Position numbers and translations under genes: made by a program
In this document: positions 1-13,539 of the stretch, piece by piece
How the letters are laid out: every line of letters begins with the position of its first letter
Numbering within the stretch: the first letter of the stretch is position 1
Assembly (NCBI GenBank): GCA_964019155.1
Contig: OZ025242.1
Span: 61,604,156 to 61,668,155, forward strand
Direction of reading: 5' to 3'
Origin: Osedax fenrisi
Taxonomy: Eukaryota > Annelida > Polychaeta > Sabellida > Siboglinidae
DNA length: 64,000 nucleotides
Notes under the pieces: generated by a model
Databases searched by the model: none
The model's input: the letters and a program-made list of their open reading frames with translations, nothing else
Told to the model about the DNA's origin: nothing

Positions 1-1795
<1,795 letters not shown>

Positions 1796-1965
1796 TGGGT
1801 AACTGCGAGTTAAACGAGACCGAGAACGTACACAGGATAGGCCCCGCCTTCGAGATATCCGACTCCGGTAGTGAAATCGCTAACCACACCCACTTACTGG
1901 ATGTAGTCGACGTAACGGAAGGTATCCTATTCGCATTTAAAGCTTACTTCATCAATACAAATACG
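1796..1965 (+). CDS. Gene 1, exon A
   Basis: 170-nt exon after CTAATTTCAG. It begins with two bases of a split codon and then reads GNCELNETENVHRIGP. The donor at 1966 is GTTAATG. A (TA)n tract lies directly in the following intron. An internal GTATCC at 1922 could serve as an alternative donor, but the reading beyond it (ILFAFKAYFINTNT) looks coding and fits the next exon. Confidence 0.6.
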
Positions 1966-1977
1966 GTTAATGCATAC

Positions 1978-2026
<49 letters not shown>

Positions 2027-3507
2027 ATATTTAATTGAGTTTACTGAGTTTTATATATATTAAAAAATGAGAAAATATAACTATAAATAGAATTATATAT
2101 ATATATATTACATATAGGTAACTAAATAATTAACTGTTAACCCTGATTTGATTATTTGTACCACTATATATCTTAATTTAATATATTTGCCGCTATTACT
2201 AATTTTATTATGTATTTTTACCATTTCCTAATAATGAATACATTTTGTTGTTTATTCACATAAATCTAAACCTCTATTTCTTATTCTATATATATATAGT
2301 ATATTTATATTTTATCATCAACATTTATTTTTAAATATAATTTCATTCGAGTAAATACAAACTAATACGTAAATGATTATTAACAATAGATGTATTTGCA
2401 AGTTTGGAGACCCGTCATTAATGAAACGAGCAATGCGCATGTCAAGAATTACTATAAAGTCATATCATCCTACCGGGTAGAAACACAACTGTATCCTATG
2501 AGGCAGTTAACCGAGGTCACGTGATAACTGTTACGTCATGATTATGCGCATGCGCGTCGCCTTGAATCATAATAACAATAACAACAACTACAGTATACCT
2601 TTATAAAATGTATGTACAAGTTTATTAGAAATAGATTTTACATAATTAAATGACAATTATTAAAAAAAAATGATTAATTATACAATTATTAAAATATAAT
2701 ATAAAATAAGTATATATTTATATTGTTATCCTATGTACATACATTATATCTTACCTTAATTTTAGTTAATTTAATATAATTAATTAAATAAAAATATTTT
2801 ATAATAATACTGTAATATAACCATAATTATAATGAACGTAGGTTTACTTGAACCATTTGGACATTATTCAAGGATGCACTCTACTCAAACGAGGAGATTT
2901 AATAGGTGATGTTTATTATAAAATGTACATAACTTTTCATTTATAATAGTGATTCATTTTTTAAATTGACAATCGAATACAATCTAAAAATAGAATTTTA
3001 ATATTTAGTTTGTAATACAGATAGCGCAATTTTTCATTATTTTCACGAATTATTAGAGTAACCTTGCTCCACCTAACGTACAACGTAAGACGTACGTCGT
3101 ACATTAAGGTGGAGCAAGGTTTAATTAATTTATTATCAAGGATTTTTATTAATAAGTATTACGCCATCCATTCGCCAGGCGTTTACGCGGAGAAATCCTG
3201 CCCTCTAGGCTGGAGAATGGACATCAAGAACGCCCGTCTTCAATCTTACAGCGGAGGAGCGAAACTAGGCGACCTGGTACGACTCGATACGCTGATATAC
3301 CCTTACCGCTACTCGATATCCACCTTCGTAATGGATACCGACCGGTCGACCAACTCTAGCGACTGTTTCTATTGCCACGCGAACCAGGTCGACTGTCCGA
3401 TGTTGACCACGACGTCCGGTGGTCGGCTGGCGCGGGGTTACGACCCCTCGGTTACGTTTGGGGTGGTGTTCGTAGCGGTCACCATGGGGGCGTTGCTAGG
3501 CTGCTGA
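1796..3507 (+). CDS. Gene 1 (3' part): extracellular protein with a QVWRPV motif and hydrophobic C-terminus
   Basis: Three exons join in phase: 1796-1965 (acceptor TTTCAG, ends phase 0 before GTTAAT), 2390-2515 (acceptor CAATAG, donor GTCACG) and 3157-3507 (acceptor AATAAG, stop TGA). Together they give about 215 residues. In order: a segment with IGPAFEISDSGSEIANHTH, then GILFAFKAYFINTNT running across the junction into MYLQVWRPVINETSN, a Tyr-rich strand region, SPGVYAEKSCPLGWRMD, a cysteine cluster (DCFYC and VDCP) and a final hydrophobic run VTFGVVFVAVTMGALLGC ending at the stop. An uncharged hydrophobic end suits a GPI-anchor signal or a terminal membrane helix. N-x-T/S sites (NET, NHT, NSS) fit secretion. 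The order G-I-x-x-F-x-A-Y-F...(L/F)Q(V/I)WRPV recalls an unnamed extracellular domain in uncharacterised invertebrate proteins; that is an impression from memory, not a search. The 5' exons and signal peptide are not visible. Codon use and GC content are clearly higher than the flanks. Confidence 0.62.
2390..2515 (+). CDS. Gene 1, exon B (QVWRPV exon)
   Basis: A 126-nt, phase 0-0 exon of 42 codons: MYLQVWRPVINETSN, then YYKVISSYRVETQLYPMRQLTE. Acceptor TAACAATAG, donor GTCACG. It is too short to stand out as an open frame and was found because its WRPV motif follows on from exon A. Confidence 0.55.
2516..3156. other. Gene 1 intron with hairpin
   Basis: Intron between exons B and C, AT-rich. 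At 3061-3122 there is a short near-perfect inverted repeat (ACCTTGCTCCACCT...AGGTGGAGCAAGGT) around a GTACGTC core, about 35 bases upstream of the chosen acceptor. Nothing else was recognised. Confidence 0.5.
3157..3507 (+). CDS. Gene 1, terminal exon C
   Basis: 351-nt last exon, phase 0, from AATAAG to the TGA at 3505-3507. It encodes YYAIHSPGVYAEKSCPLGW and then a soluble segment with five cysteines (SCP, DCFYC, DCP, final C) and the C-terminal hydrophobic run. A CAG at 3177-3179 is also an acceptor candidate, but it needs a phase-1 partner and breaks the join with exon B. A weak AATAAA lies at 3794-3799. Confidence 0.6.
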   Translation, partial: YYAIHSPGVYAEKSCPLGWRMDIKNARLQSYSGGAKLGDLVRLDTLIYPYRYSISTFVMDTDRSTNSSDCFYCHANQVDCPMLTTTSGGRLARGYDPSVTFGVVFVAVTMGALLGC

Positions 3508-4258
3508 TGACCGGCCTACCGTTAGATTCGTTATTAGATACGCTTCCTTATCGCGATCTACGTGTATGTTTATGTGTATGTGTGTGTGTATGCCTATGCG
3601 TGTGCGTTTGTGTGTGCGTTTGTGTGTGCGCACTGCGCATACCATGTAGTTCGGTAATGTGCCATAACTATTCATTGTTATATAAGATATATTATATATA
3701 TAATTATAAAATATATATTATTATATAAATTATTTATATTCACGCGTATTCAAACAGTGTATATCGGTATGTATATATATATGATTTAAATTGAATAAAA
3801 TATGAAAACTATGTATAAAGTATTTAGCTGTTATTCGATTAGCATCAATGTACATTTACAAAAGTTCAATAATGGTGTACACTGTACATTAGATGAAAAC
3901 CTACTCTTCATCTAAGCATTGTAATCCTGCAATCTCTTCTCCTAATAGTGACAACTTGCGTTCGATTTCAAACCTATTAACTTAATCTGCATGTTATAAC
4001 AGGAATGAACCGCGAAGGACCGTACATTTTAATGATCCGTACACATTCTTAATAGGTGTTAAACAATAGTAAGGACAATGACTGATACACCTGTATCTAG
4101 CCTATTTATACTCAAAACTCTCATTAGGAAACATTTGAGTTTATATTGGCTGATAAAAATCTGCGAGCTAAAAAACTGTACATCGTTATATAGTGATGCC
4201 CGCAGTATTATCTGCATATGATATGATTGACCATTACAGTTATCGTATACGATAACTT

Positions 4259-4301
<43 letters not shown>

Positions 4302-4479
4302 TATATATCTATTTATAGACTATCTTACATGCAACGGATTATCAGTAACACATATATATTATTTAATATGTATATATTATGAATTGCACACACATACACA
4401 CACATACATACATATATACATATATACATACATACATACATAATGTGTATTACACATACATATAAACACATACATACAC

Positions 4480-4525
<46 letters not shown>

Positions 4526-4631
4526 CATGTATGTGAAGGGTGTAGGGTATTGCATTTTGGAACTAAATTGAAGATATGCTGTTGTGCTCATCTGAGCAGT
4601 CATATCTGTTAACCATTATGCTCTACCTAAC
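3508..4631. other. 3' flank of gene 1: (TG)n and (TA)n tracts
   Basis: An imperfect (TG)n run (about 3562-3632) follows the stop of gene 1, with a possible polyadenylation signal AATAAA at 3794-3799. TA tracts lie at about 4264-4297 and 4483-4512, with CATA-type repeats at 4387-4442. No exon was recognised in this kilobase. Confidence 0.6.
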
Positions 4632-4908
4632 TCTCCTACTCTGGCTCCAAGCGCCACACCCTGGTAAACCATGTCAACATATGGACTAAACTAGTAGGAG
4701 GGGTCTGAGAGAGGAGATAGGCGCCACTCAGATTAAAATGCCTATTGAAAGAATCATAACAAACAACAACAAAACTATCATACCGGATCGGCCGTGCCCC
4801 GGTTAACAACGATCTATCGGAAATTCCCACGATAGAGGTGGAAAATGTGCTACTGGCGATATATACACAAACAAAGATAATATAAGTAATGAATTTAAGA
4901 AAATAAAA

Positions 4909-5517
4909 ATGGCCTCTAATATTACGACAATTGGAACTTGGAATGTTATGTCTCTTGCAAAATATGGTAAATTAGAAGAACTCTGTCGAGAACTCGAAAA
5001 CTATAAATGGGACATAATAGGACTATCAGAAGTAAGATGGAAAGGAACAGGAGAAGAAGTATCTGACAATGGACATAAATTTCTATATAGCGGACAGAAC
5101 AGACTAAAAATAAATGGTGTTGGATTTCTAATAAGGAAAGAAATCACAGACTCAATACTTGATTTTTCATATTTCTCAGACAGAATCATATCTATAAGAA
5201 TAGAAGCAAAGCCGAAAAAGTTAACTATAATACAGGTATATGCTCCTACTTCTGACTACTCAGATAATGAAATTGAGGAATTTTATGAAAAAATAGATGA
5301 AAGCATAAAAACTACACCTAAAAAAGATTTTATTGTAGTCTTAGGTGACTGGAATGCTAAAGCCGGAGAAGATGCATACCCAATAAGGCAGAATGCTATA
5401 GGACGCTTTGGTCTTGGTAAAACAAACAGTCGCGGAGAAAGACTACTTGAGTTTGCTGAAAAACATAAGTTAGTTATATCCAATACATTATTTAACCACA
5501 ATGAAACTATGTCTTAA
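4909..5517 (+). pseudogene. RTE-type endonuclease (C-terminally truncated)
   Basis: 202 codons of an exonuclease-endonuclease-phosphatase fold that nicks the target DNA in LINE insertion. Visible motifs: IGTWNVMSL at the N-terminus (metal-binding Asn), DIIGLSEVRW (catalytic Glu), IQVYAPTSD and VVLGDWNAKAG (Asp/Asn pair). The C-terminal part, which in this family carries the RNQIDYI-like and SDH motifs, is missing: the frame stops after NTLFNHNETMS and the sequence jumps into the linker before the reverse transcriptase. This reads as an internal deletion of roughly 80 codons. Confidence 0.85.
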
Positions 5518-5538
5518 GAAAAAAGAAAGAAATAATAG

Positions 5539-7695
5539 AATCCGATACGACTTGAAAAGCTACTAAACCCACAAATTGCAAACGAATACAAAGACAAACT
5601 CGAACTAGTTTTATCACAGATCAATAAGGATGGAAATAATGTGACCAAAATTGTTTCTGATATTGAAAAAGCGATACACCTTACTGCGGAAACAATAATA
5701 GGTAAATATCGTAGAAAAAAACAACCCTGGATCACTAACGATATACTTGATTTGTGTGATAAAAGAAGAGTTTTAAATGCATTAAAAAAGAATAATTCAG
5801 ACATAAAAGAGGAATATAGAGAAATAAATATTTCAATCCGAAAACAAATGAAAAATGCAAAAGAAAATTGGATACAAGAACAATGTAATGCTATTAACGA
5901 AGATATGGCTAGAGATAGATCCAATAAAAGAGCATATCAAATTTTAAAAACCCTAACAAATCCAATAAAAAGGAAATCCATGATAATAGAAGACGAAAAC
6001 CAAAACAATAAACGTATTGCTGATAATGAATCATTATGGACATGGAAAAAAAACATGGACAGAATATTGTAATAATCTGTATTATTATCCAATTAAACCA
6101 AATATTAAAAAATTAACTAATCGTAATCAAAATAACACTGACATCGAAGAAACACTGCCAATCCTAAAATCGGAAGTTGAAAATGCAATTTATATGCTAA
6201 AAAATGATAAAACCCCAGGAAATGACAACATTTCAGCTGAACTAATAAAGCATGGAGGAGAAAGCATAATCAAAATATATACAGAGATATGTCAAAATAT
6301 ATGGAAAACAAAAATATGGCCAGATCAATGGATAAAATCATTAATAATTCCTATTCCGAAAAAAGGTGATACAAAGAAATGCTCAAATTACCGAACACTA
6401 AGCCTAATAACACATCCGAGCAAAATTATATTAATCATAATATTAAATAGACTAATACCGCAAGCTGAACAAATTTTAGCTGAAGAGCAAGCAGGGTTCA
6501 GAAAATCAAGAAGCACTATTGCACAAATTCTTAACAGTATAATAATAATGGAGAAGCACATCGAAATTGAGAAAAATGTGTACCATAAATATATTGACTT
6601 CAAGAAAGCCTTTGATAGAGTATGGCATAATGGGCTATGGAGTGTCATGGGTCATTTTGGCATATATCATGAAATTATAAGAATAATTGAATCGCTATAT
6701 GAAAATTCTAATAGTGCTCTAATACTAAATAACAAGACAGGAGACTTCTTCCACACTACAGTTGGAGTAAGACAGGGTTGTCTGTTATCCCCAGTGTTAT
6801 TAAATATTTTCTTAGAACAAATCATGCAGGAAACACTCCATAACCACAAGTCAACTATATCTGTTGGTGGTAGGATTATAAATAACCTTAGATTTGCTGA
6901 CGATATCGATCTAATCGCTGGAACTAATTCCGAATTACAAAAGCTTACTAATAGACTTTCTGAAGCTTCTAAAGATTATGGGATGGAAGTAAGCAAAGAG
7001 AAAAGCAAGACAATGGTAAATAGTAAAAACGAAAGTGCAAACATAATGATGGACGGAACCCTACTCGAAAATGTCAAAACATTTAAGTATCTTGGATCGA
7101 CGTTGAAATCAGATGGATCATCAGATAACGAATTACGAATTCGATTAGCAACAGCAACCTCAGCAATGGTAAAACTTGGAACAATATGGCAAAGCAAAAA
7201 AATTGCGTTCCATGTAAAATTCAACCTCTATAAATCACTTATATTATCAACACTTCTCTACGGCTGCGAAACTTGGACCTTAATGGAAAAAGAGGAAAAA
7301 GGATACAAGCATTCCAAAATAAATAGCATAGAAGATTCCTGTGTATTACATATCGCCAAAGAAAAACAAATGACTATAGGCCTATCCATGAAAAAATGAT
7401 AAATCTAATAGGCAAATATGAACCACTCTTAAGCACTTTAAAACGAAGAAAGCTTAAGTATTATGGTCATATTTGTCGACACGATGGACTGGCCAAAACC
7501 ATTCTACAAGGAAAAGTAGAAGGCAAGAGGAAAAAAGGCCGGCTACGAAATAATTGGATGCACAACATAAGTAAATGGACAGATAGAAGTACTAGCGAAC
7601 TAACACGGATGACGGAAGATCGCGAAAAATGGAAGAAATTTGTTGTTGATACTTGTCTGATGATTCCCCCTACGATTCAAGAGTCAAGGGAGTAA
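5539..7695 (+). pseudogene. RTE-type reverse transcriptase, frameshifted
   Basis: The linker (from about NPIRLEKLLNPQ, frame 1) runs to an A-run at 6048-6055 where the frame shifts into frame 2. Reverse transcriptase motifs follow in order: KNDKTPGNDNISAELIK, IIPIPKKGDTKKCSNYRTLS, EEQAGFRKSRS, YIDFKKAFDRVWH (catalytic Asp), GVRQGCLLSPVLLN and LRFADDIDLIAG (catalytic Asp pair). Near 7291-7300 (GAGGAAAAAGG) the frame returns to frame 1 and continues as RIQAFQNK, then a TAG stop at 7324-7326, HRRFLCITY and the C-terminal YYGHICRHDG region, ending at 7695. The catalytic residues remain, so decay is by indels and stops. Confidence 0.87.
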
Positions 7696-7705
7696 AAGTA
7701 AAAGT

Positions 7706-8559
7706 AAGTATGTGTGCACACAATCACATACATACATACACCATCATTCTTTATATATATATATATTATTTAATACGTATATATTATGAATTACAAACAC
7801 GCAAACATATACATATACACATTCATATAAACACATACATACACATACACACACATATATATTTACATATTACATATTAAACAGTTTACATAAAACATCT
7901 TTTTACTTTTATTACTAAATTAAAAAATAAATATAATTTCAATATGAATATATTCACTCGGATTATATGGTAAAAAAAATATGTGAATTCTGATAAATAT
8001 TCAATGAGTAATCGATAATTAAAAAGTAGTAAATTAACATTGAAATTGATAGAGAAGTGTAATTCTTACACACGCTAAAAGGGCGTGGCTTATTTAATCA
8101 CTCAAGCATGAATAAGTGATTTGCCGTATTTCGCCTTATTGGCAGTCCTTGTCCTTGATAATAAGTTAATAACAATAGGTGTTAATAATAGGTGTTAAAT
8201 AAATTACCCATAGGTGTCGCTGTTGGCGAGTGTATGCTGGTTGGTTATGGGTTTGGGTTAAGTTTATTACCCATTAGCGTATATTATTCTTCTATAAATT
8301 GATTTTAATTTACAAATATAGTTCTTCGCGGTTCAAACCGTTATACTACATTTAATTTACAAATGTATATTTAAATTTATAATGAAATATGAAATGCAAT
8401 GGATAAGAAGTACTATAAATATATTTTTATTTTGGAATCAGTAGGTAATAAAAATGATGGTAATACAATTCTAAGATATCCTTACATCGGGATCCTAAAG
8501 CTCAACACTTGATAGCTTCTCCATTTTTTTAAATATATCTTCTAACTTAATTTTATCAG
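7706..8559. other. AT-rich spacer between LINEs
   Basis: CATA/TACA simple repeats at 7715-7870 just behind the LINE tail, then AT-rich unique sequence. A slightly GC-richer patch (8075-8290) carries GGGCGTGGC and a repeated AATAGGTGTTAA/ATTACCCAT pattern. No exon was recognised. Confidence 0.5.
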
Positions 8560-9660
8560 CAAAAATGACTAACAAAATTATACTAAATCGAATACAACCT
8601 TATATAAATCCTATATTACGTTCCAATCAGAATGAATTCATACTTGTAAGATATACGACCTCATAATAAAATCGTATTTATCAGATCGTCTTCAATTTGT
8701 TAGATATAATAATACTGACTCTTATTATAATTATATAAAATGGGGTGTACCACAGGGATCTGTACTCGGTCCGTTATTATTTATGTTATATATCAATGAC
8801 CTTCCGAATATATCAGATACTTTTAAATCAGTTTTATTTGCAGATGATACAACTTTAATTTGTTCAAATACGTCTATTTTAGAATTAAAAAACAATATTC
8901 AATTTAATATTAACAAACTATATGATTGGTTGAATGTAAATAAATTGTCACTCAATATTAGTAAGACGAATGTATTATTATTTAATATAAGAAATAAAAA
9001 TAGAAATATTAATATGGATTTGAATATTAATAACATTAAAGTTAAACAAGTCAGTGAAATAAAATTCTTAGGTGTTATTATAGATTGTAAATTGAATTGG
9101 AAATTGCAACTCAATTATGTTTCAAGTAAACTTTCTAGAACAATTGCAATTTTATACAAAGTTAAAAATAAATTAAATATGAAATCTTTAATTTTATTAT
9201 ATAATTATGCTTTATTTTTATCACATCTTAATTATTGTTCAAATATTTGGGGGAATACCTTCAAATCCAGTTTAAAAAATATTTTCATTTATCAAAAAAA
9301 AGCAATAAAATGTATTTGTAATACTCATTCTATGTAGGATATACAAATTTCTATACTATTTCTAATTCTCTTAAATTTGACGATATTGTAAAAATGAATA
9401 GTATAAAATTTATGTTTCGAGCTAGGAATAATATTTTACCTAAGAATTTACAATTATTATATAAAGCTAAATCTTATAATGGAAATCTGTTTCATAGAAT
9501 AAAAGTACGAACTGACCGAAAAGCATTTTGTTTATCGAATACTGGTCAAATGCTGTGGAACAGATTACCACATAAAATAAGAAAGATTACGAAATTGAAT
9601 AATTTTAAAACAATTTTTAAATCACTTATGATATCGTCTTATTAATTTTAATTTTATATT
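8560..9660 (+). mobile_element. 5'-truncated CR1/jockey-like LINE
   Basis: Reverse transcriptase remnant without endonuclease. A short N-terminal piece at 8565-8640 reads NRIQPYINPILRSNQNEF. Sequence is then missing, and from about 8660 the reading resumes as DLIIKSYLSDRLQF, GVPQGSVLGPLLF, YINDLPN and LFADDTTLI. A frameshift at about 9335-9340 separates the last part (9388-9645, GQMLWNRLPHKIRK). A T-rich flank follows. Confidence 0.85.
8660..9645 (+). pseudogene. Reverse transcriptase fragment (CR1/jockey type)
   Basis: Palm-domain motifs are intact: GVPQGSVLGPLLFMLYINDL and the FADD catalytic box, then KFLGVIIDCKLNWKLQLNYV and the C-terminal LSHLNYCSNIWG. The frame breaks after CNTHSM (stop at 9335-9337) and continues in the next frame as YTNFYTISNSLKFDDIVK, then FMFRARNNILP, ending at a TAA at 9643-9645. 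No Met start is meaningful because the 5' half is lost. Confidence 0.85.
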
Positions 9661-10222
9661 TTTATATCCTATTTTTAATTATTGTATTATGTGATATATT
9701 AATTAATTTATTTTCTACCTTATATTATCAGTATTTATTTTATACATTTTATTATATAGTTTTATAGCTTTTATAGCTTTTAGTTATAGTTTTTTTTTTA
9801 ATATATTTTTATAATTTGTTATACAATTTTAATATTAGTGTTTTATTGGTTTATATTTTTGTAGGTACATATTATTCAATTATTTATTTTAAATACATGA
9901 TGAGAATGATTGTGGGGTTTTTTGCAATTTTATTTTATTTTTATTTTTATTTTTGTATTAAGTTTTTAATTGTATATATTTGTTATTACATACTTTTAAT
10001 TACTTACATATTAAATTTAATTTAAATTTTATTTAACATTCAGTATTATTTTCTATTCAGGAAGTCAATTTTTTATTTTAAATATTAAATATTAAATATA
10101 AGATATTCATGAGTAGGTATAGAAATGTACATAACATTGTAACTGTTTTATCGCTATCATTCATGATATATATCATATACATATGTATAGATATTTGGAT
10201 ATTTGTAGTCGTATTTGTAGTC

Positions 10223-10259
<37 letters not shown>

Positions 10260-10542
10260 ATATATATTATATATATATGCTAATGTAATTAAAATTTATA
10301 CCGAATATTGTCATCATACTTAATTAATGTTATGGTGAATACTATTGGTATGTGGCTGTTGCATAATAACGTACTTATAAATAGGAACCTAGTAGTAAAA
10401 CTATGCTCTTAAATATATTTATCTTTCTGATCGGATAATATGACGAAGAACTATTCGAGAAGACATCCGATGTCATTGAAAGAGAGCCGACGTTGACTGC
10501 AAATCACCGATAAGTGTTTCGGTATGTCTGTTTCCTCGACGT
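9661..10542. other. AT-rich spacer
   Basis: T-rich sequence behind the LINE, a (TA)n tract at about 10203-10255, and unique DNA running into the 18-bp minisatellite. No gene was seen. Confidence 0.6.
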
Positions 10543-11196
10543 GGTATAAGCTATAACTAGTGTATAAGCTATAACTAGGGTATAAGCTATAACTAGGGTA
10601 TAAGCTATAGCTAAGTAATAAGCTATAACTAGGGTATAAGCTATAGCTAGGGTATAAGCTATAACTAGGGTATAAGCTATAACTATGGTATAAGCTATAG
10701 CTAGGGTATAAGCTATAACTAGGGTATAAGCTATAACTAGGGTATAAGCTATAACTAGGGTATAAGCTATAACTAGGGTATAAGCTATAACTAGGGTATA
10801 AGCTATAACTAGGGTATAAGCTATAACTAGGGTATAAGCTATAACTAGGGTATAAGCTATAACTATGGTATAAGCTATAACTAGGGTATAAGCTATAACT
10901 AGGGTATAAGATATAACTAGGGTATAAGCTATAGCTAAGTAATAAGCTATAACTAGGGTATAAGCTATAACTAGGGTATAAGCTATAACTAGGGTATAAG
11001 CTATAACTAGGGTATAAGCTATAGCTAAGTAATAAGCTATAACTAGGGTATAAGCTATAACTAGGGTATAAGCTATAACTAGGGTATAAGCTATAACTAG
11101 GGTATAAGCTATAACTAGGGTATAAGCTATAACTAGGGTATAAGCTATAACTAGGGTATAAGCTATAACTAGGGTATAAGCTATAACTATGGTATA
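10543..11196. repeat. 18-bp minisatellite, about 36 units
   Basis: Tandem array of GGTATAAGCTATAACTAG. Most units are identical. Variants are CTATAGCTA, ACTATGG and a unit pair with AGTAATAAGC that recurs at about 10610, 10940 and 11030, hinting at local higher-order copying. The unit length is a multiple of three, so the minus strand stays open as a Ser-Tyr-Ser-Leu-Tyr-Pro repeat; I regard that frame as a by-product of the repeat. Confidence 0.97.
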
Positions 11197-11400
11197 CCTC
11201 TGCAGAAGTCACCCTGGTGATAAGACGCGTTCCATTTGAATCTTCAGAAAAACACTCAAGAAAAATATTTTATTATAAATGTTGTCAAGATAATTATAAC
11301 TATATATGATTACACTTTAGAGAATTATTTATACTATTATTTAAGTATCAAAATAAACTACTAATATTATTACAAAGTTATCATATTATTATTGTATTAT

Positions 11401-12310
11401 TAGGGGAAAGTAACCTAATACGGACACTTCAATAATAAATGGTCTTAACATTTTATGACTCAATATTTGTATTCAGTAATTACAATATATTAATATTATA
11501 TGATTATAGATATTATTGTGATTTTAAAATTTTATTTAATCTTTTTATACAATAGATATGGGGATGTCCGTATTCGGTACCCATGTCCGAATACGGACAT
11601 CCTATGTTATAACACGGACACCACATATACCAATATATAAACTATATATTATTGATGAACCAATCAGATAAATTACAATTACATTATTTATAATTAATTT
11701 ATGAATAATTTAATATAATTTAATTAGTTAATAATTTATATATTTTTTAATTTTTTTAATTAATAATACAATTTAAATATCTAAATAATAACATTTTTAG
11801 ATTTAGCTATATATTTGGTATTAATATTATAACTAAGGCGATTGTTTATGAAAATCAGAATAGTTCACACGCTGCGCGCTGATTGGTTATATATAATATG
11901 GACACACTATAGGGTGTCCATATTAAGACATATATAGTGTCCGTATTAGGGATCTCTAGATATATGCTTATAACTTACTTAATATTTGATAACAAATATA
12001 GAAATTATATATGTAATTTTAGAATGTTTTAGTTATTAATAATATATTGTTAAGTTTTATATCGATACATTTGTATATGCTTGAGAAGGTTTTAAGTTGA
12101 TATTTTTTTTCATAAATTTAAAAAGTAATGAAAAAATCAGTTTATTGGATATATCAGCACTATTTTAAATAATTAAAAAATAAAAAATACTTATTTAGTC
12201 TATTTATATAATTATTAATATTTTGCTCATTGACATTTTTTATAGGATTTATGGTTTCTGAGATACCGAGAGTGTCCGTATTCGGTTACTTTACCGATAA
12301 TTTACCCCTA
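11401..12310. mobile_element. TIR element, TAGGGGAAAGT family, copy 1
   Basis: Left end TAGGGGAAAGTAACCTAATA; right end carries the complement (GTGTCCGTATTCGGTTACTT), with an inserted ATTTA-like stretch before CCCCTA. The words ACGGACAC and GTGTCCGT recur inside at about 11565-11625 and 11895-11950 as extra inverted repeats. About 910 bp, no open frame: a non-autonomous DNA transposon. Copies recur at 22517, 29807, 37969 and 63664. Confidence 0.8.
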
Positions 12311-13267
12311 TATATAAGGATATATTGATTTCGTATTAAATTGAAAATAATGGTAATTTTAATTGTTGTGGTTCTTGTTTACAGTTAAGTTATAGTGAAA
12401 TATAACAACACATATATATAACATATATTATTAAATAACTAAAGTATACTACAAATAGGTAGTTATGTAGGCTATGGGCCACCTATAAGGCTATACTACA
12501 GGATACCTATAATATACCGATAATATTCTATAGGAAGTATTAAAACTATTCATTTGAATTATTTGAACTCAGTATTTCAGTTGATAATTATTCAATTAGT
12601 ATTCGAATTCTTTATTTTATACGAAATCTTCAATTCGGATATTCTCTCGCAGCACTGACAATAATAATTAGTGTAATAATATGTATTTGTATTCTATTAA
12701 TACATCCTACACTAGATTATTATGTGAATATATTATTTACAAATGATAACTATAAATGTAACTATTCAATTAGAGGTTAATACATATTTATTTATACTTT
12801 TAGTGTACAAATTAATCATACATTATTAGAAATATTGGAACGATAACTTAAATATGAAGAATAGAACTTTGCAAAAATTGATTTATAATTTATTTATGGA
12901 TTTTTATTTGCATTATGAAATGTAGTAGATAAATTCATAGATCTGTAAATTACTACTATTACTACTACAATAGGTACAAATAATACAAATACTACTATAC
13001 CTACTCACTACTATTACATAGTACTACTACTCCCTGCTATTCCCTGCTACTACTACTCTCTGCTACTCCTCCCTATACCCTACTAGTAGGTACCTACTAC
13101 TACCTGATACTACTACTAACTGCTACTACCTGCTACTACCTGCTACTACCTGCTACTACCACTACAACTACCACTACAACTACCACTAATAACATAACCA
13201 AATAATAATATAGATCCAAATTTGAAACTATTTAAAAAAAATAAATATATTAAAAAATCACATATGT

Positions 13268-13299
<32 letters not shown>

Positions 13300-13539
13300 T
13301 ATATTAATTATATCAAGGTGAATAATATATATATGCTTGCTTGCTATATACATAAATTGATGTATATTTATATGCATAATGTGCTATCTATTTACGGTTA
13401 TTTATGGGTATGTAATGCCTATGTGTGTATAATTATGTGAGTATTATGCAATATATATATATATAGGCTATAGGCCTATAGGCTTATATGGGCTTATATA
13501 TATAGGCCTATGTACTAATGCATTAAATGTACTAATACA
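12311..13539. other. AT-rich spacer with (CTA)-type tandem repeats
   Basis: AT-rich unique sequence, then an imperfect array of CTACTA and CTACTACCTG words at about 12945-13190, then (TA)n at about 13267-13295 and a GGCCTATA-rich palindromic patch at 13455-13510. No gene was recognised. Confidence 0.6.

Larger units (their letters stand above)
4632..7705 (+). mobile_element. Decayed RTE/BovB-like LINE
   Basis: A non-LTR retrotransposon in sense orientation: a 5' leader of about 280 bases (4632-4908), an apurinic-type endonuclease region, a reverse transcriptase and a short C-terminal domain, ending in a GTAAAAGTAAAAGTAAG tail near 7690-7705. The C-terminal order (LRFADD, then KYLGSTLKSDG, then LLYGCETWTL, then KYYGHICRHDGLAKTILQG and a GRLRNNWM motif) matches the RTE/BovB clade. 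The coding region is broken by an internal deletion, two frameshifts in A-runs and several stops, so this copy is inactive. The 5' boundary is approximate; the leader has 8-bp complementary words CTCCTACT/AGTAGGAG at about 4634 and 4694. Confidence 0.88.

Noticed and set aside
3372..3728. Second open frame overlapping the last exon of gene 1
   Set aside because: Frame-shifted shadow running into a (TG)n repeat that gives Cys-Val runs; the other frame is supported by splicing and composition.
8220..8280. Telomere-like GGGTTT/GGGTTA words
   Set aside because: Only a few scattered words, no tandem array.
10451..11212. Minus-strand open frame of 253 codons, Ser-Tyr-Ser-Leu-Tyr-Pro repeats
   Set aside because: Produced by an 18-bp (multiple of three) minisatellite; no signal peptide, splice context or non-repeat domain supports a gene.
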